A stretch of DNA of 64,000 nt from Arcobacter sp. (GTDB lineage: Bacteria > Campylobacterota > Campylobacteria > Campylobacterales > Arcobacteraceae): positions 62,001 to 126,000 of the forward strand of contig JAIFNA010000006.1 in NCBI GenBank assembly GCA_020048055.1. The letters run 5' to 3'. Made by a program: the position numbers and the translations under genes. Positions 29,545-38,128 of the stretch are shown piece after piece. The number at the start of each line of letters is the position of its first letter. The stretch's first letter is position 1. The notes below the pieces were generated by a model. The model did no database searches and was not told the DNA's origin. It saw only the letters and a program-made list of their open reading frames with translations.

Positions 29545-32109
29545 TTAATCAAAACTAATCTTTAATTGTTTATTTTTTTCTTTTTTTTCATTTATCTTTA
29601 ATTCAAAATTATTGAATGAGCCTTCTCTCTCATTTTCTAAATACACTTCTAGTTTCAATCCATCATTAATTTCTATTTCCAGTAAATTAGTTTTCCATTT
29701 ATTAAGCGATATAGGGATAGTTATTCTTGCAATATGTCTTTGATTGTCAAATAATTTTTGTGTATCTTTATATTTATTAGTCATTCGTTTTTTAGGTATA
29801 GCACTATATTTTATTTCTTTAATTTTATTGTCTAAGTTAGTAAATAAATTAGTGGTTTCTTTCTCTTCGGGAGCATTTGGCAAAGGATTTTCTGTATCTA
29901 ATAATATTTTACCTTCCAAAAAACTTCCAACTTTAGAACGTTTTTTATTTTGTCTTTCTATTAAAGCTTCTTTTTCTATATTTAAATGGTATAGTATTGA
30001 ATCAATTATTTCACTTACGTCTGCTAATTCTGATAAAAGTTCATCTTCTTCAGCTGAATCAAATACTTCAAATGCTTCTTCTATTAATTTATCTTTTAAA
30101 GCTAAAACGATGGATTCTTTTTCTAATTGTACAATATTTACAACTTCTCCACCTTCTTCAATGAATTCTGGTATTTTATCTCTTACTAGTTTATTATATG
30201 CTTGTTTATCTTCAAACTCATCAAAAGGGTGATATATTTCTACTTGTGCACCAGTTTTTGCCAATTGGTAAAATGCATGAGAAAGAACACTTCCTTCAAG
30301 TAAAATAACTGCATCTATTTTTTTCGCCAAAAAACCTATCTTTTCAAGTATATTCTTATCTCTCAGCAAATTATCTTCCATAGGTTGTATATGAATTCTT
30401 TTAACTTTAAGTGGGTTTTCCTCTACTTCTTTTTCAAGCTGTACTAATTGTTCTAGAGTATTAATTGTAAATGATTTATCAAAAGAAGTTTTTCTCCTAG
30501 ATTTTTTTGAAGTTGATACAAGGTTGATATCAAATTCTTCATGATGCCAAGGTAAGATTTGATTTGTACATATTTCTTTTGGTACATCAATAAACCACAT
30601 TATACTTAATGGTTTATTTACATCATTTGCAATTATTTTTGATTGTAAAGCAATTTCTTTGAGCCATATTGAATTCTCAGGAATAGTTAGCTTCCAATCA
30701 AAAGGAGCTTGTAATTCTTTCGTATTCCATTTCCCTTGATTATCTGAAGTTACAAAATATTTTTTATAACTTTTTTTAAATTCAACTAAATAATTATCAA
30801 CATTTGTATTTATTAATGTTGATTTTGTGTCAATAACATATTTGTCATGAGAATTATAATACAACCCTTCTGGTAATCCCCATAGTGCTTCAATCATTAC
30901 TTTTCTATTACTTGGATCAGCATAAGCAAATGCTGAAGAAGTAGCAGGAATAAAATTATGAAAAAGAAAAGCTATATCTATATTATCATCTAATATTTTA
31001 TCTATAAAATCATTTGCATTTTTTATTAACCAACTTTTTACACTATCAATATTTCTAAATTCTTCTCTTGGTAATAGTTGTTTTTCTTTTCGAGTAGTAT
31101 TTATATCTATTCTAATCATTAAAGGGTTTTTTATTAATTCTTGTAAATCATTTTCTAAACTACTACTAAATTGACTATTAGTTATTTCTTTTAGAGTAAT
31201 TTTATCTTCAAGTATGTATAGAGGAGCAATTGGTAAATTTAACTTTTTGTATATAAATAAGTTATTAACTTTTGAATATTTTCTAGCATGTTCTTGTGTT
31301 AATAGTTGTAATATTGACGGGGTGAAGTTATTTAAAAAATTATACTCCAATGATACTTTAGTAGGATCTATCCCTATCAAGTCATATTCTTCATCAGCTT
31401 GAACTATATATATAAAGTATCCATCCCAAACCCATTCATAATGAATTCTTAATTTATTATGACTAGCCCATGTTGCAGGTATTTTTAAAACTTCTTTAAT
31501 TGAGTTTTTTGATGAACAAATAAGTTTACAATTTAAATATTCATTAAAATTAATTTCTTCTCTCCATGTTCTCAGTGGAATTTTAAAATGTTTATTGTCT
31601 GGTTTTAATTCATCTTCAAATTCTCCTACCCAGTCTCTTTTGTGTTCACTCATTCTTCTTTCATTAGATAAATGTCCAAAACTAGAGTTGGCCAAAATAT
31701 GTTTTTGGATAATTAATGGCATGGAATCATTAGTATCTGTTTTGAATCTAAGAAAATAGTTTTCAAGTAAAATTTCTAAATTATCAATTGAGCCACAAAT
31801 TGAAAATAGCTGTCCCCTTTCTAATAAGCCTTCATTTGAAGATGATGATCTTATAATAATATTTTCATTTTCATCAAAAATACTAAGTATAGAATCTTTT
31901 ATAATTGATTGCCATTTTTTAAGCTCTGAAATACCAGATTTTGTAAAGTCTGAAGATATAACAATAAACGGTAAAGTCCAATTAAAAGGAATAGATGATA
32001 AACCATAAGCTTTTTCTCCCACCAAATCAATTGTAATTTTAGAAGGAGATATCGTTTTTAAACCTTTTTGATTAACAAAGTTTATTTTATTAATTGGTAA
32101 AAATGGCAT
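29545..32109 (-). CDS. PEP/pyruvate-binding ATP-grasp - phosphohistidine swivel - MazG-like fusion protein
   Basis: An 854-aa multidomain protein. Residues about 25-150 resemble the N-terminal ATP-grasp part of PEP synthase/PPDK (VGEKAYGLSSIP, IIIRSSSSNEGLLERG). Residues about 380-430 carry FHNFIPATSSAFAYADPS and IEALWGLPEGLYYNSHDKYV, like the second half of that fold. Residues about 598-625 (DAVILLEGSVLSHAFYQLAK) match the swivelling domain, with His611 as likely phospho-carrier. Residues about 638-720 (NKLVRDKIPEFIEEGGE, LIEEAFEV, ELADVSEIIDSIL) are a MazG-like nucleotide pyrophosphohydrolase with its acidic ligands. The last 110 residues are unassigned. It is downstream of the membrane and HIT genes; a nucleotide-linked phosphotransfer role is inferred. 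Confidence 0.72.
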   Translation of the reverse strand: MPFLPINKINFVNQKGLKTISPSKITIDLVGEKAYGLSSIPFNWTLPFIVISSDFTKSGISELKKWQSIIKDSILSIFDENENIIIRSSSSNEGLLERGQLFSICGSIDNLEILLENYFLRFKTDTNDSMPLIIQKHILANSSFGHLSNERRMSEHKRDWVGEFEDELKPDNKHFKIPLRTWREEINFNEYLNCKLICSSKNSIKEVLKIPATWASHNKLRIHYEWVWDGYFIYIVQADEEYDLIGIDPTKVSLEYNFLNNFTPSILQLLTQEHARKYSKVNNLFIYKKLNLPIAPLYILEDKITLKEITNSQFSSSLENDLQELIKNPLMIRIDINTTRKEKQLLPREEFRNIDSVKSWLIKNANDFIDKILDDNIDIAFLFHNFIPATSSAFAYADPSNRKVMIEALWGLPEGLYYNSHDKYVIDTKSTLINTNVDNYLVEFKKSYKKYFVTSDNQGKWNTKELQAPFDWKLTIPENSIWLKEIALQSKIIANDVNKPLSIMWFIDVPKEICTNQILPWHHEEFDINLVSTSKKSRRKTSFDKSFTINTLEQLVQLEKEVEENPLKVKRIHIQPMEDNLLRDKNILEKIGFLAKKIDAVILLEGSVLSHAFYQLAKTGAQVEIYHPFDEFEDKQAYNKLVRDKIPEFIEEGGEVVNIVQLEKESIVLALKDKLIEEAFEVFDSAEEDELLSELADVSEIIDSILYHLNIEKEALIERQNKKRSKVGSFLEGKILLDTENPLPNAPEEKETTNLFTNLDNKIKEIKYSAIPKKRMTNKYKDTQKLFDNQRHIARITIPISLNKWKTNLLEIEINDGLKLEVYLENEREGSFNNFELKINEKKEKNKQLKISFD

Positions 32110-32114
32110 TTAAT

Positions 32115-32660
32115 TTAGCTCTTATTATTATTATTTGTTCCAAAAATTACGTTTGCAATTTCATACATTTTACCTACAGCTTCATCTGCAAAGTATCCGG
32201 AAAGGAAACCTATAGATATTATGGTTGTACCATTTAGTATTTTCCCTGTATTTATAAAACTTGCTTCAATAAGTATTCCTACCATTAATGCAATAATTGC
32301 AGAAATTATAGGTGACATTAGTCTCCAAATTCTTCTATCTTGATTCCACCACCCTCTAGCAACAACTCTATAAAAATATTTCATCCCAAATGTTAATCCG
32401 CCTAACATTCCAGATAGAGCAAAATAAAGGTATTTTTTTGCTTGTAATTGTAATGGTTCAGGTATACATAAAATATGAAATATTGAACCTGTCCATGTAC
32501 ACAAGAGTAACCCTAAACAGATTACAACTAAAGAAATTAAAAAAGCAGTTTCTTGCCAAATTTCTTTTTTTATCAAATCATCATATCTACTTTTTACATT
32601 ATCTCTCGCTCTACCGTCTGTATTATCTATATCAACTTTTTCTGAAATATTGTTTGACAA
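32115..32660 (-). CDS. four-helix membrane protein of the HIT/PEP-binding operon
   Basis: A 181-aa protein with a charged cytoplasmic-looking N-terminus of about 40 residues and four predicted transmembrane segments: about 38-56 (TAFLISLVVICLGLLL), 78-96 (LYFALSGMLGGLTFGM), 115-132 (ISAIIALMVGILIEA) and 143-160 (TTIISIGFLSGYFADEA). A conserved-looking WWNQDRRIWRLMSP loop links helices 2 and 3. I do not recognise the family. It lies 5 bp upstream of the fusion gene and 12 bp downstream of the HIT gene, so the three are very likely one unit. It could be a membrane effector or anchor; that is speculation. Confidence 0.65.
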   Translation of the reverse strand: MSNNISEKVDIDNTDGRARDNVKSRYDDLIKKEIWQETAFLISLVVICLGLLLCTWTGSIFHILCIPEPLQLQAKKYLYFALSGMLGGLTFGMKYFYRVVARGWWNQDRRIWRLMSPIISAIIALMVGILIEASFINTGKILNGTTIISIGFLSGYFADEAVGKMYEIANVIFGTNNNNKS

Positions 32661-32672
32661 TTTATTTCCTTA

Positions 32673-33287
32673 TTATGCGGATAGTTTTAAGTTTTTAATA
32701 GTTTTTATACTATTTTCTATAAATTGAAATTCTTTATAATTTGATTTTTCAAATTTTCCATAATAATCAGCAATTAGTTTTCTAAAAAATTGAGAAACTG
32801 GAAAATCTAATATTGATAAATAACCTTGAGAATTATCCCACTTATTATTTAATTCAGTATAAAATAGATATTCCTTATGTTTAGAAAAATTATTTATATC
32901 AGATGGGCGACACTCTGTCCAATTTAAATTAGAATGTTCAAGTTTATTAATCAAACTTTTAGGAAATGGCACTAAATGTAAATGAGCATGGTCCGTTCCG
33001 CAACCAGTAGGAGAGCCTTCCTTGTTTGTACCATGTTCAAATGCAATTACTTTCCCATACTTTTGTTCCATAACTGGTAATATATTATTTACGAATTCTT
33101 TTAAATCATCCTGTTGATAAAAGTCTTTCATAGATAGTGTATGATTTTTAGGGATTATTAATAACCATCCTTCAATAATTGATCCCAGAGATGAGATGGC
33201 AAAGAACTTATCATTTTCAAAAATTGGCTTGTCAATTTCTCCATAAGCATAGGATTTCTGAAGTATATTACAAAATCTACATTCCAT
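32673..33287 (-). CDS. HIT-family nucleotide hydrolase/transferase
   Basis: A 204-aa HIT protein. It opens with a CRFCNI motif like many Fhit/HinT-branch proteins, has GWLLIIPKNHTLSM near residue 40-53, and the complete histidine triad DHAHLHLVPF with His100, His102 and His104. HIT enzymes cleave or transfer nucleoside monophosphates from phosphoramidates, dinucleoside polyphosphates or adenylylated adducts. The C-terminal 90 residues are longer than in minimal HinT. It is the first gene of the putative HIT / membrane / PEP-binding-MazG operon and begins 58 bp after tniQ, so it may be read from the tns promoter. Confidence 0.88.
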   Translation of the reverse strand: MECRFCNILQKSYAYGEIDKPIFENDKFFAISSLGSIIEGWLLIIPKNHTLSMKDFYQQDDLKEFVNNILPVMEQKYGKVIAFEHGTNKEGSPTGCGTDHAHLHLVPFPKSLINKLEHSNLNWTECRPSDINNFSKHKEYLFYTELNNKWDNSQGYLSILDFPVSQFFRKLIADYYGKFEKSNYKEFQFIENSIKTIKNLKLSA

Positions 33288-33345
33288 ATAGTTATCCTTA
33301 TTAAATTTATAGTTCCAATTATATCTTACATTGTCTCAAAATATG

Positions 33346-34527
33346 CTACCTAAAAATATTAAACTTTAATGAATGGTAAATTTTAGAAAATCTCTTATTG
33401 ATAGTATAATGACATCCAACAATGCGAGCTACATTTTCTTTATTAACTATTTGACCTATCTTTTCTAAGTATTTAATAGCTCCTAAAACTTCACTTTCAC
33501 TAATTTCTCTACCAGTAGTGTTATGCGGTGGTACTAAACTATCTACTAAATTTTTATACCAAAAAGGGATATCTTTAAAACTATGAGCAAGTTCTCGATG
33601 AGTTAAATGGTTCTCTTTTGCAAAATTTATAAAGTTATTTGGATAATTTTGAAATAGATGATATACCATAGCTGTTAGAAAAAAGCTTTTATAAATCGGA
33701 AGAGCTTTTTTTGAATCATAATTATCACTTCTTTTGCAAAGTTTTTTATAGTTTTTAAGTAGTGGAAATTTATCAAGTTTTAGCTTCTCTTTTCTATCAA
33801 GTAACCACGATAATCTTGTAAAACTTTCAAATACAAAAAGTGAATTTATTTTTTGTTTATTGATAAGAAAATAGCCTTTTTCAAGTCCTGTTTCAAACCA
33901 TTTTATAGCTTTTAGTCCATAATAAAAATGTGATGTGAGTGGATAAGTTAGAGTTAGTCTTAAATCTCTACCGCATTTACTACAATAGCAGATTTCATCA
34001 ACATCTTTGAGCTTTGATAGAGTAATCTTTTCATGACAGCAACCACATCTATCTGTTAGAAATATTTTATGTTTTGGGCAGGCATTATAGAAAAAGTATC
34101 GCCACTTTTTTCTAAAGTAAGGAATTTCATCTTCTGCTAAACATTTTGGACAGAACATCAATCCATAATGTGTTCTTTTGTCCACTAATTTTCGTATTTG
34201 TTTGGGTGGATATAGACAATTATTACAAGTAAAGAGATGCCCCTCTTCACTTCTAAGTGACATTTTTAAAATATTTAGCCTATCAAAACCACTTTTTATT
34301 GTCAAAGCATCAAGTAATTTTTCATCATATTTAAAATCAATATCTTTTGAACTAATGCAGTTCCCCTCTCGTTTTACAAATAAAGTTAAAAAATCAGATA
34401 GTTTTCTCTTGTGTACAAGTGCAGTTCTTGTAAGCCAAGAGCTTAATAATTCATCTTTCAATGGTTTTGGAATAATCAAAAAGAAATAATCTTGAACCCA
34501 ATTTTTATTTCTTCTTTGTTTTTTCAT
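33346..34527 (-). CDS. tniQ: TniQ/TnsD-family target-selection protein
   Basis: A 393-aa TniQ-type protein. The N-terminal PKPLKDELLSSWLTRTAL segment is the TniQ opening. Zinc-binding pairs follow: CNNCLYPPKQIRKL, MFCPKCLAED, the ACPKHKIFLTDRCGCCHEKI block and CYCSKCGRDL (about residues 97-185). A helix-turn-helix rich C-terminus should read the attachment site. In Tn7 relatives this protein binds the end of the target gene and recruits TniB/TnsC; here the expected target is the 3' end of mnmG. It follows tniB with a 1-nt gap. No CRISPR effector is present, so direct DNA recognition is expected. Confidence 0.9.
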   Translation of the reverse strand: MKKQRRNKNWVQDYFFLIIPKPLKDELLSSWLTRTALVHKRKLSDFLTLFVKREGNCISSKDIDFKYDEKLLDALTIKSGFDRLNILKMSLRSEEGHLFTCNNCLYPPKQIRKLVDKRTHYGLMFCPKCLAEDEIPYFRKKWRYFFYNACPKHKIFLTDRCGCCHEKITLSKLKDVDEICYCSKCGRDLRLTLTYPLTSHFYYGLKAIKWFETGLEKGYFLINKQKINSLFVFESFTRLSWLLDRKEKLKLDKFPLLKNYKKLCKRSDNYDSKKALPIYKSFFLTAMVYHLFQNYPNNFINFAKENHLTHRELAHSFKDIPFWYKNLVDSLVPPHNTTGREISESEVLGAIKYLEKIGQIVNKENVARIVGCHYTINKRFSKIYHSLKFNIFR

Positions 34528-34528
34528 T

Positions 34529-35398
34529 TCATAGTTTTGGCAGATACACTATATCGTCAACAACAATTTTTTCTCTTTTAGATTTTATAGCAGCTACAGC
34601 AGCTTTTTTTACAAGATTGACTGTTTTACCAATAAGCCCTTCGGATTGATAGTAAAGAGCATTTATAATTTCAGGATCATCTGCCATATTTGAAGCAATT
34701 TTAAGAGGCAAACATCTTTCATAGGTAGCCACGAATGATCTAAATTTTCTATCATTATTCCATCTTGGAAGCTCGATGGATGGAAATCTTGTATTTGTTT
34801 CACTTCCAATCGAAAGAGCAGAATGTGCTTCTCTCGTACCAGCTAGGATTATTGTTAGAGACAATCTATTACTAAGTTGTTTTAAATCATTGATAAAAGT
34901 TCGTTGTTTGTTGAGATTTCCTGTTAGAGCATTATGAATCTCATCAATTAAAATCATCCTTGTACCTAATTTATTCAAGTAATGCTCACAAAGTTTTACT
35001 TTTTCAAGGATTTTATCTGTTGATTTATGAGGTACCATCAGTTCATTTAAAATCAAACTGTACAATCTTCCTTCATCAGGTATGGTTGGTGCTTGAAAAT
35101 AAATAATTGGTATTTCATACACTATCTCTGTTTCTTTATCGATATATTCTAAATTTGTTTTATGTAAATCATACATTTTTTTTAAAATAGCCGTTTTACC
35201 ATTATTTGAATCACCATATATCAATAATCCCTCATGTCTCATTTGAGGTGGGTCATCAAATTTATCTTCTAGCAGTTCAATAAGTTTTACAGCAGCTCCA
35301 TATCCAAGCCAATGGTCTTTTTTGCAGTATAAAATTCTTTCTTCATCACTTTTAAGGAGAAATTCTTCTGCTTCTGGTGTTAAATTTATTGTACTCAT
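34529..35398 (-). CDS. tniB: TniB/TnsC-family AAA+ transposition regulator
   Basis: A 289-aa AAA+ ATPase. Walker A is LLIYGDSNNGKTAILKKM (62-69), Walker B is RMILIDEIHNALTG near residue 142-152 and the sensor segment is LTIILAGTREAHSAL. Such proteins polymerise on DNA with ATP, link the target selector TniQ to the transposase TniA, and impose target immunity. The length is that of the shorter TniB type, not of Tn7 TnsC (about 555 aa). It lies between tniA and tniQ, all on the minus strand. Confidence 0.93.
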   Translation of the reverse strand: MSTINLTPEAEEFLLKSDEERILYCKKDHWLGYGAAVKLIELLEDKFDDPPQMRHEGLLIYGDSNNGKTAILKKMYDLHKTNLEYIDKETEIVYEIPIIYFQAPTIPDEGRLYSLILNELMVPHKSTDKILEKVKLCEHYLNKLGTRMILIDEIHNALTGNLNKQRTFINDLKQLSNRLSLTIILAGTREAHSALSIGSETNTRFPSIELPRWNNDRKFRSFVATYERCLPLKIASNMADDPEIINALYYQSEGLIGKTVNLVKKAAVAAIKSKREKIVVDDIVYLPKL

Positions 35399-35407
35399 GA
35401 GTTTACC

Positions 35408-37291
35408 TTAGCCAATTGGATAATATTCATAGCCATCGTCCTCATCTTCATCTAAATTTAGAGAAATATTTTGTAGGTTATTTTTAATCGGATGGCGAGT
35501 TAAAAGTTCGGTTTCTCTCTCAAGAGATTTGTTCAGATGCTTTTTTGAGCTTTGATTTCGTCTGATTGACTTCTTCTCTAATTTAGTTGTTTGCACAAGT
35601 TGATGTAACCTTTCATAAGCCTCAAAAATATCATGAGGTTCCAATTCTCTACCTGTGACAAGTTTTTTAGCTTCTGCTATTGATTTTCTAAGTTCACTAA
35701 CATTGATAGCAGGCTTTCTAATATCTGCATATGGGACAGTTATATAATCTTTAATATCTTCGTCATATACATATATTTTACTAATATCCCTTGGGTCTCT
35801 TCTGCAAATTACATTATTTACAATATTTGGATTGAGCCTTTTGTATTGGGCTGGTATTATCCATTTTCTCAAATTCTCAGAAAAATAAGTTATATAATCG
35901 ATTGTAATCCCATTTTTTTGAACACTTCTTTCAATGGATGGTAACAATGCCATTCTTAATTTCAAGGTATCAGCAGGTACCACGGGTAGAAATGGAATGG
36001 CATTATCTCCCACACCTAAAATACCTTGATATAATTTTTCTTCTGGTGTCATACCAAGTGAACCGTGAACGGTTTTGTGATAAATATTTACTACAAAATC
36101 TAAGAACCATCTTTCAAGTTCATCTATTGTCATCGTAGCATTACCTTCTGAATCATAAGTTCCTTTTTGCAAAATGCTTGAGAAAGTTGAACCTGGCAAT
36201 TGATGCACATTTTGCATACAAGTTTTAATAACTCTCTCCACATGTCCACCAAATTCAGGACGAGCAACGGGACGATATTCATCAGAAATCCTAAATTCTT
36301 GACAAAAGTTATGAAGACTATTGCTGCGGAACTCTTTTGCATTGTCCATATGAATTACTCGTGGAAGACCATAAACAGGGTATTCCCCACCAATATTGTG
36401 TCTTTTCAATAGATCATCTTTTGGAAGTATCGCATTAAGCAAACATTGTCCAACACTAAAAAAACTAGGAGCTTCTAAAGTAATATAAAAACCGTAAATC
36501 ATTCTGCTAAAGACATCAATAGCAACGGTGATATAAGGTCGCCCTATACTTTCCCTTGAGTTTTCATCTACTACGATAACATCAACTTTTGTGTGGTCAA
36601 TTTGGATTACATCCAAAGGCATTTTTACTTCTGGAAATCGATTTGGTGTTCCTCTTGTATCTCTTACACTCAAGCCTTTTCTATACTTTGCAATGATTTT
36701 TGGATTAATATTTTGTATTCTATTTCGGATAGTATTTATGTTTGGTGCCTTCAAACCTGCATTTTTACATTTTCCTTCGATTTTCATATAGATGGTTGAC
36801 AAAGGATATTGCTGTTTGTCTAAATAAAATTCTTCTATCACTGAATCAATAATAGCATCTACAGCTTCATCGAGACGGCTTTTCCCCTTGCCTCCACAAT
36901 GTTCTCTTTTTGTTGCTAATGAGCTTGTTGTGCCATATTCTTCATAAGTACTAAGCCATCGATAAATGGTTGCTATCCCTTTTTTATGTTTTTTAGCAAT
37001 CTTTTTTACATGATCTGCAGTACGATTTTTAATCTCAAGCAGTGGTTCAATTATCTTAAATCGTTCCTCGGCTTTTGTGAAATCTTTTTCACTCGTTTCA
37101 ACCAATGTTTTTGAAGATAGTTTAGAGTTTTTGACCTCTCTGATGATGTCATTTACTTTGAATATTTTTTCACTAAATGGTGCTACTATTTGTTTCGCTA
37201 AAACTTCGTCTAAGGCTGGATATCCTTTGATGATATATTCTTTATCATCAAAAATAATTTTTGAATTAATATCAAGTTTAACGATGCTCAT
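35408..37291 (-). CDS. tniA: TniA/TnsB-family DDE transposase
   Basis: A 627-aa transposase of the Mu/TnsB/TniA group. N-terminal helix-turn-helix domains include KKIAKKHKKGIATIYRWLS near residue 95-113. The RNase H-like core has Asp232 (VIQIDHTKVD), Asp316 (RVIHMDNAKEF) and Glu352 (FGGHVERVIKT), a complete DDE triad. A Mu-type beta-barrel and a charged C-terminal tail follow. It recognises the TGATAAT-type end repeats and joins 3' ends to the target. It starts 14 bp inside the 3' end of tnsA, so translation is coupled. Confidence 0.95.
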   Translation of the reverse strand: MSIVKLDINSKIIFDDKEYIIKGYPALDEVLAKQIVAPFSEKIFKVNDIIREVKNSKLSSKTLVETSEKDFTKAEERFKIIEPLLEIKNRTADHVKKIAKKHKKGIATIYRWLSTYEEYGTTSSLATKREHCGGKGKSRLDEAVDAIIDSVIEEFYLDKQQYPLSTIYMKIEGKCKNAGLKAPNINTIRNRIQNINPKIIAKYRKGLSVRDTRGTPNRFPEVKMPLDVIQIDHTKVDVIVVDENSRESIGRPYITVAIDVFSRMIYGFYITLEAPSFFSVGQCLLNAILPKDDLLKRHNIGGEYPVYGLPRVIHMDNAKEFRSNSLHNFCQEFRISDEYRPVARPEFGGHVERVIKTCMQNVHQLPGSTFSSILQKGTYDSEGNATMTIDELERWFLDFVVNIYHKTVHGSLGMTPEEKLYQGILGVGDNAIPFLPVVPADTLKLRMALLPSIERSVQKNGITIDYITYFSENLRKWIIPAQYKRLNPNIVNNVICRRDPRDISKIYVYDEDIKDYITVPYADIRKPAINVSELRKSIAEAKKLVTGRELEPHDIFEAYERLHQLVQTTKLEKKSIRRNQSSKKHLNKSLERETELLTRHPIKNNLQNISLNLDEDEDDGYEYYPIG

Positions 37292-37948
37292 AATTTAACT
37301 CCACTATTGAATTCATTGTCAATTTTTCTTTGTGTAAATCAGTTTTTAGAAGATTATGTGCAACCATTGACCAGATGGTGTTGGCAACTAAGGTATATTC
37401 TGTTGGAGATTGTGTGATGCTTTGCATTAAATCATTTGCACTTATCTTTTGAGTTGCGATTTTAGTTTTAATTATTGGCTCATATTTTGCAAGAGTTTGT
37501 GGATAGAGTCTGTATCTGTATAAAAAATCTATGTTTGAGATATAAATCTTAGAAAAAAGTATTTCTGTAAAGACAACAAAATCCAAATCTAGTTTATTGG
37601 TAGATTCTCGCACAGCAGCAAACTTCTTCTCAAAATATTCTTTCTCTTGCTCTAAGTCATGGATATATTTTACTTCAACGATAGAGTCTTTTACTTTGGA
37701 AGTTGGTGCTCTATGGATATAGCAATCAGCACTATAAATTTTGTTTTTACCATTAAAAAGATCTCAATTTGAGGTTGTTCTTGATATAAAATCACTTCAT
37801 CATCAAATTCTAGGGTCAAAAATAGTTCTTTTTCAAGTATTGAGTTAAACGCGATTGACTTATTATTTTTGATGCTTGGAAAATGTCCAGTAACTGAACG
37901 ATAGTTTTTTTTGATTTTTCTTTGGGTGAATTCTATGGGAGCATTCAT
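37278..37948 (-). pseudogene. tnsA: TnsA-family endonuclease, interrupted by a 1-nt frameshift
   Basis: The first 65 or so codons (from ATG 37948) carry the TnsA N-terminal pattern GHFPSIKNNKSIAFNSILEK...LEFDDEV with YQEQP. The frame then breaks at a five-base T run on the coding strand (A-run 37755-37759 on plus). Shifting frame there gives NGKNKIYSADCYIHRAP and VEVKYIHDLEQEKEYF, i.e. the remaining Asp and (E/Q)-x-K nuclease elements, and continues to stop at 37278. The rebuilt protein would be about 223 aa. One missing T in the run explains it. TnsA cuts transposon 5' ends; without it transposition becomes replicative. Programmed frameshifting or a sequencing error are alternatives. Confidence 0.85.
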
Positions 37949-38090
37949 TGATTTTAACCATATTTAATTTTATAAAATTGTACAAAAAGAATACTTTTAA
38001 ATAAAGATTAAAATATTTCTTCGTATTATTAACTTATATTAAATATTTAAGAAAAATTTACTATTTTTTATTTAAATCACAGAAAATAGG

Positions 38091-38096
38091 TATAAT
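38091..38096 (+). promoter_or_regulatory. -10 element upstream of the DUF3800 gene
   Basis: TATAAT preceded by GG lies 32 bp ahead of the DUF3800 ATG, in a 180-bp AT-rich gap between divergent tnsA and DUF3800 genes. AGGAAAA just before the ATG is the likely ribosome site. No convincing -35 is seen. Confidence 0.42.
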
Positions 38097-38128
38097 AAAA
38101 ATTGACTTTTTAGACATAGGAAAAATTA

